Origin: an uncultured Ruminococcus sp.
Lineage (GTDB): Bacteria > Bacillota > Clostridia > Oscillospirales > Acutalibacteraceae
Length of the DNA: 5,720 nt
Direction of reading: 5' to 3'
Assembly (NCBI GenBank): GCA_902783815.1
Contig: CACZSM010000114.1
Span: forward strand, 1-5,720
The notes below the pieces were generated by a model. That model was given only the letters and a program-made list of their open reading frames with translations. It searched no databases and was not told where the DNA came from. Positions 1 through 5,515 of this stretch are shown piece after piece. How positions within the stretch are numbered: the first letter of the stretch is position 1; each line of letters starts with the position of its first letter. The translations under genes and the position numbers were made by a program.

Positions 1-92
1 TGAGAAGCGCCGACCGAGCCGGCAGGCGAGACCGCGGGTCTCCACTGGAGACCCGCGCCCCACTGGACCCCCACAAGCCTTTGAAAAGGCTT
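1..92. repeat. G+C-rich intergenic element with two hairpins, probably a dispersed repeat
   Basis: This stretch is much richer in G+C than the AT-rich DNA that follows it. It holds a perfect inverted repeat with 12-base arms around one central base (33-44 and 46-57; arm core GCGGGTCTCC). A second hairpin follows, with 8-base arms AAGCCTTT (75-82) and AAAGGCTT (85-92). Read on the minus strand, all three frames are open from about base 105 to the window edge, and one contains FGQAFSKACGG. From memory, short spurious peptides of that kind are common in Ruminococcus-type genomes, where they come from a repeated intergenic element. That identification is recollection, not a search result. The element is probably cut by the left edge of the window. 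The second hairpin followed by pyrimidines (100-118) could also act as a weak terminator for a forward gene lying to the left. Confidence 0.5.
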
Positions 93-124
93 GACCGAAA
101 CTTTTCCCTTTTTGTTGGCTATTT

Positions 125-139
125 TTTCTTTTAAAGAAA
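125..139. repeat. Short AT-rich inverted repeat upstream of nnr
   Basis: TTTCTTT (125-131) and AAAGAAA (133-139) are perfect 7-base arms around a single T. The loop is too small for a full RNA hairpin, so a DNA-level palindrome or chance in AT-rich sequence is as likely as a structured RNA. It lies about 30 bases before the probable -35 box of nnr, where an upstream regulator could bind, but no known operator is recognised. Confidence 0.25.
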
Positions 140-170
140 GTTGAATTCCATGGGCTAAGTGAGAAATGTA

Positions 171-199
171 TTGAAGTTGGAGAGAAAAAGTGATAAAAT
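171..199 (+). promoter_or_regulatory. Probable sigma-A promoter of nnr
   Basis: A -35 box TTGAAG (171-176) and a -10 box TAAAAT (194-199) are separated by exactly 17 bases. The dinucleotide TG at 191-192 gives an extended -10. Transcription should start near 206, leaving a leader of about 35 bases. The leader contains the ribosome binding site GGAGG (229-233), 8 bases before the nnr start codon. No riboswitch-sized leader or clear operator is present. Confidence 0.6.
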
Positions 200-241
200 G
201 ATAATACATAAAAGTACTTTACTTGTTCGGAGGAATTATAT

Positions 242-1771
242 ATGAGAGTATTTGAAAGCAAGGAAATGGTAAATATTGAAAAAGCCGCTGTACGGGCTGG
301 CGGATCTCTGGCTACACTAATGGAAAAAGCTGGTGCAGCGGTAGCTGATCTTGCGACTAAAATCGTAGCTGAAAAAAAGCTGAGAACTATAACAGTCCTG
401 TGCGGTAAGGGCAATAATGGCGGAGATGGCTTTGTTATTGCAAGATTCCTGTCGTATATGTTTGATGTCAATGTAATAATAGCTAATGACGAGCCTGAAA
501 CAGACCTCGCTAAGCTGAATTATAATCTTGTGCCGGATAAAGTCAATATTTTTAGGTTCTACGATAATTATAATGAGTCAGTTGAAACTATACAGAATTC
601 CGATATGATAATTGACGCTATATATGGTATCGGATTCAAGGAGTGCCTTGACCCAAGCAGCCTTGAGATCGTTCAGCTTGCTAATTTTAACGATCACGCT
701 GTAAGAATAGCAGTCGATATCCCAAGCGGAATAATCTGCGATACCGGTGAGATTCCCGGCGGCTGCTTCAGCGCTCACTATACCGTCACATTTACAGCTA
801 TGAAACCACTCCATGTTCTTTATCCGTCAATAGATTTCTGCGGAAAGATAACTGTTGCAGATATCGGCATACCTGATTCTATCGTACAGCAGTTTACATA
901 TGCTATGGTAACTACTGATGAATTCTTAGCAAGGCATCCCCTGCGCAGCAGAAACAGGTCTGCACACAAGGGTACAAACGGTACTTTGCTTTCCGTATGC
1001 GGCAGCTACGGCATGGCAGGAGCAGCTGTGATGTCCGGAATGGCAGCGCTGAGAAGCGGCGTAGGAATACTGAAATGTGCTGTACCGAAGTCAATATATC
1101 CCATAACGGCAAATGCTCTGACAGAGGCTGTATTCATGCCGCTTGAAGAGAACGATCAGGGTACATTGAGTGCAGACGAAGGATCTACGATTCAGTTTGA
1201 GATAATGGAAAGGGCAAGTGCAGTTCTGATCGGATGCGGTCTTGGAACGAATGACGATACAAAACGGCTTGTATCGAATATCATATCATCATCTACAAAA
1301 CCAATAGTTCTGGATGCGGATGGCATAAATTCGATCGTTGATAATATAGATATATTGAGGACTGCAATGGTTCCGGTCATACTAACTCCACATCCGGGAG
1401 AAATGGCAAGACTTGTCGGTACTACAGCGCTAAAGGTCCAGACAGACAGATGCAGGACAGCACAGAATTTTGCAATGGATTACGGCGTAACGGTAGTGCT
1501 TAAAGGCGCTGATACGATAATTGCACTTCCGGACGGTAATGTATATGTAAACCTGACAGGCAATAATGGCATGGCAAGAGGCGGCAGCGGAGATGTGCTT
1601 GCAGGAATACTTGCATCGTTCCTTGCGCAAGGCATGAGCCATGATGAAGCAGCTATCAATGCTGTTTACTATCACGGTCTTGCAGGTGACAGATGCGCCA
1701 AGAAGTATTCTGCAAGGGCAATGCTGCCAAGAGATATCATAGAAGAATTGAAATATATATTTTCCGACTGA
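242..1771 (+). CDS. nnr: Bifunctional NAD(P)H-hydrate epimerase / ADP-dependent NAD(P)H-hydrate dehydratase
   Basis: This cytosolic repair enzyme restores damaged hydrated NADH and NADPH. The N-terminal YjeF_N (NnrE) half interconverts the R and S epimers. The C-terminal ribokinase-like (NnrD) half dehydrates the S form using ADP. The epimerase domain covers about residues 1-215 and shows GKGNNGGDG at 55-63, the DAIYGIGF segment near 130 and a VDIPSG motif. The dehydratase domain begins near HKGTNG at 242 and shows LDADGIN at about 357-363, TPHPGE at 382-387 and the GGSGD signature with the likely catalytic Asp451. At 509 residues it is full length for the fused family, whose E. coli member is about 515. 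The ATG at 242 is favoured by GGAGG at 229-233, and the protein begins with the family-typical region. No terminator is visible before the lipoprotein 101 bases downstream, so the two may share a transcript. Confidence 0.96.
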   Translation: MRVFESKEMVNIEKAAVRAGGSLATLMEKAGAAVADLATKIVAEKKLRTITVLCGKGNNGGDGFVIARFLSYMFDVNVIIANDEPETDLAKLNYNLVPDKVNIFRFYDNYNESVETIQNSDMIIDAIYGIGFKECLDPSSLEIVQLANFNDHAVRIAVDIPSGIICDTGEIPGGCFSAHYTVTFTAMKPLHVLYPSIDFCGKITVADIGIPDSIVQQFTYAMVTTDEFLARHPLRSRNRSAHKGTNGTLLSVCGSYGMAGAAVMSGMAALRSGVGILKCAVPKSIYPITANALTEAVFMPLEENDQGTLSADEGSTIQFEIMERASAVLIGCGLGTNDDTKRLVSNIISSSTKPIVLDADGINSIVDNIDILRTAMVPVILTPHPGEMARLVGTTALKVQTDRCRTAQNFAMDYGVTVVLKGADTIIALPDGNVYVNLTGNNGMARGGSGDVLAGILASFLAQGMSHDEAAINAVYYHGLAGDRCAKKYSARAMLPRDIIEELKYIFSD

Positions 1772-1812
1772 TCCATAAATTATGTATGTTACTGAAGCCG
1801 CGCAGGAAAAAA

Positions 1813-1836
1813 TTTTGCCTTTGCCTTTTTGCCTTT
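1813..1836 (+). repeat. Imperfect tandem TTTGCC repeats in the nnr-lipoprotein spacer
   Basis: The spacer contains TTTTGCC, TTTGCC and TTTTTGCC in direct succession, then TTTG. The period is irregular (6 to 8 bases). It sits about 25 bases before the lipoprotein ribosome binding site. The TTGCCT units resemble -35 boxes, but none has a good -10 box at the right distance, so I do not call a promoter here. It could be slippage-prone sequence or chance. Confidence 0.4.
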
Positions 1837-1857
1837 GATCTCTGACACAAACTTCAT

Positions 1858-1863
1858 AGGGGG
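1858..1863 (+). promoter_or_regulatory. Ribosome binding site that decides a TTG start
   Basis: AGGGGG lies 9 bases before the TTG at 1873. No in-frame ATG or GTG near it would preserve the signal peptide that begins directly at this TTG (M-K-K-L-F). Another TTG at 1869 is out of frame. The combination of a G-rich site and a TTG codon suggests modest translation. Confidence 0.6.
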
Positions 1864-1872
1864 TACTATTGC

Positions 1873-2361
1873 TTGAAAAAACTTTTTATAACGGCTGCAG
1901 CGGCTGCGCTTATCCTAACAACAGGATGTACTATTTCCCCACAGGTACCTGAACTGAGTATTCCGGCTGAGACTGAAATATCTGTGCAGAGGGGCAATGT
2001 AAACTATCAGTGTACCATGATACACCTGAGTGATGCAGTGGATTCAGTAACTGTAAAGGCTCCTGAGACACTGAAAGGACTGACTGTACGCATATCCGGC
2101 GGCGAGGTGACAGTCTCTCGCGGAAGCCTTCTCGGAAGGTTTGAGGGATTGTCGCTGCCAAAGGATTCTCTTCCGGAGCTTGTAAGGGAAGTAACGGGCA
2201 TACTGCGTAAGGATATAAACAAGAATGTGCTTTCTCCCCAGCCCGACGGCAATTATACTTGTGAAGGAAAAAATGAAAAATACTCCTATACGCTTACGGC
2301 GGACAGCAGTGGAAAAATGACATCTCTTAAAATAAAGGAATTATTGAACCGTCAGGCATGA
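1873..2361 (+). CDS. Small lipoprotein of unassigned family, possibly LolA-like
   Basis: The 162-residue product starts with a short basic n-region (KK) and an alanine-rich hydrophobic core. It then has a lipobox LTTGC with Cys19 as the likely lipidated residue, so the mature protein should be anchored to the outer face of the cell membrane. Thr at -3 is less usual than Leu but allowed. After a proline-rich linker (20-32), the body is predicted to be beta-rich: alternating strands at 36-51, a conserved-looking APETLKGL segment at 63-70, GGEVTVSRGSLLGRF at 76-90, then GLSLP at 92-96. A helix follows at about 99-112 and final strands at 127-155. This order resembles small clostridial LolA-like lipoproteins, but the match is by pattern only. 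Cys47 and Cys130 could form a disulfide. It starts at TTG with AGGGGG upstream. Its function is unknown; it lies 101 bases after nnr on the same strand. Confidence 0.85.
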   Translation: MKKLFITAAAAALILTTGCTISPQVPELSIPAETEISVQRGNVNYQCTMIHLSDAVDSVTVKAPETLKGLTVRISGGEVTVSRGSLLGRFEGLSLPKDSLPELVREVTGILRKDINKNVLSPQPDGNYTCEGKNEKYSYTLTADSSGKMTSLKIKELLNRQA

Positions 2362-2371
2362 CTACAAAAAT

Positions 2372-2439
2372 AAAAAAACAGCCGGCACCCTTTGCTTCAG
2401 GACTTACCCTTCATTGTCCTTTGCTGAGGTGTCGGCTGT
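2372..2439 (-). terminator. Intrinsic terminator of the minus-strand operon, with a long structured loop
   Basis: Arms at 2378-2389 and 2428-2439 form a 12-base-pair stem with one G-U pair when read on the minus strand. The stem is followed directly by a run of seven T residues, an A and five more T, as expected for a rho-independent terminator. It lies about 55 bases past the stop codon of the PHP gene. The loop is unusually long at 38 bases. It contains a second stem, AGGAC (2399-2403) with GTCCT (2416-2420), and two copies of CCTTTGCT (2389-2396 and 2418-2425, plus-strand reading). The forward direction has no T-run after the stem, so it should act mainly on the minus strand. Confidence 0.75.
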
Positions 2440-2442
2440 GTT

Positions 2443-2482
2443 CCGTTATGCGCATACGGTAATTATAATTTTACCATTTTTT
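2443..2482 (+). terminator. Weak candidate terminator for the nnr-lipoprotein transcript
   Basis: On the forward strand the near-palindrome CCGTTATGCGCATACGG (2443-2459) is followed by GGTAA (2458-2462) pairing with TTACC (2471-2475). Six T residues follow at 2477-2482. The second stem is only five base pairs with an eight-base loop, so it is weak alone. It is the only hairpin plus T-run pointing forward after the lipoprotein gene, and the minus-strand terminator stem just before it may help. Confidence 0.3.
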
Positions 2483-2493
2483 AGTGGCGTATG

Positions 2494-3306
2494 TCAATAT
2501 ATCGGCAATAAAATAGGACTTCTTTTTTCATAAACTGTAAAATGAGTGAATCCACACTTCAAAAGCATATCAAGTCCGTTTTCAATTCCTGAACCGATAT
2601 CTCCCCACCGATGAGCGTCTGAACCGAGGGTGACATATTTTCCTCCAAGCTCCCGGTACCGATTTATGATCCCGATATCCGGAAGTGTGCGTCTTATCTC
2701 CTGGCGCAGTCCTGATGTATTTATCTCTATCGCCTTATTGTTCCGTATCAGAACTTTAAGTACGGCATCCGTTTTTTCAAGATACTTTTTTCTGTCAGGA
2801 ATTATCTTGGCATTGCCTATTATATACCTGAACGGATAATCAAAATGCGCAAGAGAATCAAAAAGATCCTGCTCCGCAAGCTCCAGAAGCTCATCAAAGT
2901 ACCTGTCGAGCAGCTCCGGGACATTTTCATCCGTATAGTCAAGAAAATAGAAATCCCTCTCGTTTTTCAGGTTATGCAGAGAGCCAAGTACAAAATCATA
3001 ATCTGTCAGTGACAGAACATCCTGAGCAGCCTGTACATCCTGTGTCGGCTGACCAAGCTCTATACCCTTGTATATTTTCAGCTTGTCAAGATACATTGCC
3101 CTTGCCTTTGATATCCCCGTTACAGACCTCTCTATATCACATCGGACATTATTCTGATAATACTCATTACATTCACAGTGATCCGTTACTGTGATGGAAT
3201 ATAGTCCCATTTCCATTGCGTGTTCACACATCATAGAAATGCTGTCGCTGCCGTCAAAGGAACATTCACTGTGCGTATGACTGTCAGAAATAAACCTGTA
3301 TTTCAT
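2494..3306 (-). CDS. PHP-domain phosphoesterase, histidinol-phosphatase (HisK/HisJ) type
   Basis: The 270-residue protein matches the monofunctional histidinol-phosphatase branch of the PHP family, which hydrolyses L-histidinol phosphate to histidinol in the cytosol using a metal cluster. All nine expected metal ligands are visible: His10 and His12 (SHTHSECSFDG), Asp18, His43 (TVTDHCE), Glu83 (KGIELG), His111 (GSLHNL), His154 (LAHFDYP), and Asp230 and His232 (GSDAHRWGDIG). The IEINTSG segment at 193-199 is also typical of this branch. The start ATG has AAGGAT 9 bases upstream (3316-3321). It is the last gene of the operon, 30 bases after the amidohydrolase and before the terminator. No other histidine genes are nearby, so the true substrate may be another small phosphate monoester. 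I am sure of the family and less sure of the substrate. Confidence 0.9.
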   Translation of the reverse strand: MKYRFISDSHTHSECSFDGSDSISMMCEHAMEMGLYSITVTDHCECNEYYQNNVRCDIERSVTGISKARAMYLDKLKIYKGIELGQPTQDVQAAQDVLSLTDYDFVLGSLHNLKNERDFYFLDYTDENVPELLDRYFDELLELAEQDLFDSLAHFDYPFRYIIGNAKIIPDRKKYLEKTDAVLKVLIRNNKAIEINTSGLRQEIRRTLPDIGIINRYRELGGKYVTLGSDAHRWGDIGSGIENGLDMLLKCGFTHFTVYEKRSPILLPIY

Positions 3307-3336
3307 ATTACTTTTATCCTTTTCCTTTTTGTTGAA

Positions 3337-4152
3337 TTAGTGCAGACTGATGCCAAACAGTCTTTCCGAATTTTTATACATCAGCTTTTCATATGCGTTA
3401 TAGGGAATAAGATCCGGCAGCTTGTGAAAATAATCCTGATAGATAGATCTGTCACCTGTACGGTTACAAAGGTATGTATCCTTGCCGTCTATAGGGTTAT
3501 CACTGCCAAAAATCAGCTTATTCTCGCCGTTGCGCTTTATAAAGCGTACTACATTTTCCATCGGTACCCAAGTTGTATCTCCATAAAGGTTATAAAGCCT
3601 TCCGATCAGATCTTCTGCTTCAGAATTGTCTGTTCCCAGTCCCATATGTACCATTACGAAATTTATATTCTTCCTGCGCTTTGCCATATTATATACCCTT
3701 ACACATGACGCTGCATCTGAACCACCGGTATGTGTTACTACCGTAAGTCCGAAATGCTCCGCAATATCCATATATGGCTCCATTATTTTTGAATCAAACG
3801 GTACTGTTGAATGATACGGGTGAACCTTCATCGCTTTTATATACTGTCTGTTTTCCCTGATAAGCTCATACAGCTGCTCATCAGCCTTTTCTCCGTATGG
3901 CTTCACCCATACGGAAGCACCTATCTTATCAGGATGCTCCTTTGCAAATTCAATAACGCTTTCAGCACACTTTATCTGAGGCACTTGGAACTCCTGCGGA
4001 ACTAACTGTAGATCATGACTGAACTCAGCTGCGCGAATATCCGAAACTATACTGTATGAAATGCCATATCTTTCCATCGAATACAGCACATCTTCTTTTT
4101 TCATATCAAACATAAAAAATTTGCCTATATGTACATGACTGTCAATTATCAT
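3337..4152 (-). CDS. Amidohydrolase family 2 (Amidohydro_2, COG2159-like) metal-dependent hydrolase
   Basis: The 271-residue protein is a complete TIM-barrel hydrolase or decarboxylase of the amidohydrolase superfamily, probably cytosolic. The N-terminal metal motif is D4-S-H6-V-H8 on the first strand. Later ligands or active-site residues are visible as KVHP (109-112), THTGG (His141), MVHMG (His169) and GSDNP (Asp218), in the order expected for the ACMSD-like Amidohydro_2 group. Members act on varied carboxylated or amide substrates, so no reaction can be assigned. It begins 12 bases after nrdR with a rather weak site GGTGAT (4158-4163) 5 bases before the ATG. That suggests expression depends on being in the operon. 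The ATG is well placed because the DSHVHIG motif follows immediately, as in the family. Confidence 0.87.
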   Translation of the reverse strand: MIIDSHVHIGKFFMFDMKKEDVLYSMERYGISYSIVSDIRAAEFSHDLQLVPQEFQVPQIKCAESVIEFAKEHPDKIGASVWVKPYGEKADEQLYELIRENRQYIKAMKVHPYHSTVPFDSKIMEPYMDIAEHFGLTVVTHTGGSDAASCVRVYNMAKRRKNINFVMVHMGLGTDNSEAEDLIGRLYNLYGDTTWVPMENVVRFIKRNGENKLIFGSDNPIDGKDTYLCNRTGDRSIYQDYFHKLPDLIPYNAYEKLMYKNSERLFGISLH

Positions 4153-4164
4153 AGCAAATCACCA

Positions 4165-4620
4165 TTATTTTTCCCTTATAAGTTTTTCAAGCTCCGACAT
4201 AAACGAATTTATATCCTTGAACTCCTTATATACAGATGCAAACCTTACATAAGCTACTTCATCAAGAGATTTAAGGTATTCAAGAGTATATTCTCCCACA
4301 CGGGCGGATGTGACCTCTCTCTGATTACCGCTGCATATCTTTGACTCGACCTTATCTATCACGGCTTCGATCTGCTCAATTGATACAGGTCTTTTCTCAC
4401 AAGCCCTGAGCAGACCGGTAGTCAGCTTTTCCCTGTTAAAAGGTTCTCTTGAATTATCCTTTTTTATTACTATTATCGGTACCATCTCGATCATTTCGTA
4501 GGTAGTGAAACGCTTTCCGCATTTAAAACATTCTCTTCTTCTTCTTATGCGTTCGCCGTCATCGGCAGGTCTTGAATCAACTACCTTACTGTCCTCCCAT
4601 CCGCAGTACGGACACTTCAT
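4165..4620 (-). CDS. nrdR: Transcriptional repressor NrdR
   Basis: NrdR represses ribonucleotide reductase genes by binding paired NrdR boxes when dATP fills its ATP-cone. The 151-residue length is typical. The N-terminal zinc ribbon shows Cys3, Cys6, Cys31 and Cys34 around the family signature VDSRPADDGERIRRRREC and FTTYE (38-42). The ATP-cone follows from about residue 49 to 139, with KKDNSREPFNREKL at 53-66 and ACEKRPV near 73-79. The start ATG overlaps the stop of the upstream TIM-barrel gene as ATGA. It also has its own strong site GGGAGG (4629-4634), 8 bases upstream, so it can be translated both by coupling and independently. I saw no NrdR box resembling the ACAC-TATAT-GTGT consensus and no ribonucleotide reductase gene here, so its targets lie elsewhere. 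Confidence 0.97.
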   Translation of the reverse strand: MKCPYCGWEDSKVVDSRPADDGERIRRRRECFKCGKRFTTYEMIEMVPIIVIKKDNSREPFNREKLTTGLLRACEKRPVSIEQIEAVIDKVESKICSGNQREVTSARVGEYTLEYLKSLDEVAYVRFASVYKEFKDINSFMSELEKLIREK

Positions 4621-5414
4621 TTAGAACACCTCCCGTTAATCTCCTTCAGCCAGCAATACGAATCCCACAGTTCTCCGATACTTCCGAAGCTGCTGCGGTA
4701 CACCTCTATAATTATATCACCATTATATCCGATACTTTCCAGTGTTCTAATAAACCCGGCAAGATCGGCACAGCCTTTCCCAGGAAGAACACATTTCCCA
4801 TTTTCATCCCGGTCACTGATATGTATATGTCTGAGCCTTTCACCCATGAGCAAAGCCATCTCAGACGGTTCAATGCCTGCCATAAGTGCCTGTTTTACAT
4901 CAAGCACGAATCCGACATGATTTGGTATGTTTTTTATCATCTTTTTTATAAATTCAGGATCATTGCATCTGAATTTATATACATTTTCCTGAAGCAGTTT
5001 TATACCATACTGTCCGGCTCTTTCAGAAAGCATTGCAAACCTTCTGAAATACTCTTCCTCGCTTATTGCGCTGGCAAAGCAGTCCTGTAAGCCATGCAGT
5101 ACGACCTTATCTGCTCCTATACGCTTTGCAGTACGGAAATACATCTCATAAAATCCCAGACCGTCAAGGAATCGTTTTTCGTAGCCTGAAAAAAGCAGGA
5201 ATGACTCAAACGAGGATGTAAACGGATGTACTGAGCATATTTCAGCATTAAATTGTGTGGCACGATTAAAAAGTAAATTCAGGTAGTCCGGCTCAATTTC
5301 AGAAAAGGTATTGAAGAAAATCTCAAAAATTCTGAACCCCTCATTCATCAGCAGATCCAAAGACCTTCCCGTATCTGAAGGATAGAGGCAGCCGGTAGAT
5401 ATTCCTATTCTCAT
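4617..5414 (-). CDS. Xylose-isomerase-like TIM-barrel protein (AP_endonuc_2 superfamily)
   Basis: The 265-residue protein is a complete single-domain barrel of the family that includes sugar and hydroxypyruvate isomerases, inosose dehydratase and endonuclease IV. A one-metal site can be read at the usual positions: Glu143 (LQENV), Asp172 (FVLDVKQ), His198 (HIHISD) and Glu237 (IIIEVY). Supporting residues are Glu31, His63 (SVHPF) and His107 (VLHG), and the LPGKG loop at 210-214 is typical. Three bases past Asp172, where a His is usual (D-x-x-H), this protein has Gln175. The extra ligands of a trinuclear endonuclease IV site are not evident, so an isomerase, epimerase or related role on a small polyol is more likely than DNA repair. 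It is the first gene of the operon, with AGGAG (5420-5424) 5 bases before the ATG. Its stop codon overlaps the start of nrdR. The substrate is unknown. Confidence 0.88.
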   Translation of the reverse strand: MRIGISTGCLYPSDTGRSLDLLMNEGFRIFEIFFNTFSEIEPDYLNLLFNRATQFNAEICSVHPFTSSFESFLLFSGYEKRFLDGLGFYEMYFRTAKRIGADKVVLHGLQDCFASAISEEEYFRRFAMLSERAGQYGIKLLQENVYKFRCNDPEFIKKMIKNIPNHVGFVLDVKQALMAGIEPSEMALLMGERLRHIHISDRDENGKCVLPGKGCADLAGFIRTLESIGYNGDIIIEVYRSSFGSIGELWDSYCWLKEINGRCSK

Positions 5415-5469
5415 AGAAGCTCCTCACAAACCAACTGGCATTACATATTTACTGCATTTTTACACCCCT

Positions 5470-5498
5470 ATTATACAACATTTTTTTTCATAAGTCCA
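5470..5498 (-). promoter_or_regulatory. Probable sigma-A promoter of the four-gene minus-strand operon
   Basis: Read on the minus strand, a perfect -10 box TATAAT (5475-5470) lies 17 bases from a -35 box TGGACT (5498-5493), which matches four of six consensus positions. The spacer is strongly A-rich. Transcription should begin near 5463, giving a leader of about 48 bases with no obvious structure. No strong promoter was noticed between the four genes, which supports one transcript. Confidence 0.65.
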
Positions 5499-5515
5499 GT
5501 ATTTTAACCTTTTTT

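Noticed and set aside
1815..1858. A separate promoter for the lipoprotein gene using TTGCCT as a -35 box
   Set aside because: No hexamer close to TATAAT lies 16 to 18 bases downstream of any of the TTGCCT copies.
3220..3708. Open frame of 162 codons on the plus strand
   Set aside because: It lies opposite the well-supported amidohydrolase and PHP genes, spans their junction, has no ribosome binding site or recognisable domain and is rich in residues typical of antisense frames.
4165..4660. NrdR box (autoregulation of nrdR)
   Set aside because: No paired ACAC-TATAT-GTGT-like 16-mers were found near nrdR or the operon promoter on reading by eye.
4572..5090. Open frame of 172 codons on the plus strand
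   Set aside because: It is antisense to the TIM-barrel gene and the start of nrdR, both strongly supported by family motifs, and has no domain of its own.
4617..5414. Endonuclease IV (DNA repair) identity for the TIM-barrel gene
   Set aside because: The superfamily fits, but the D-x-x-H motif and the further ligands of the three-zinc site are not evident, and the protein lacks the endonuclease IV signatures.
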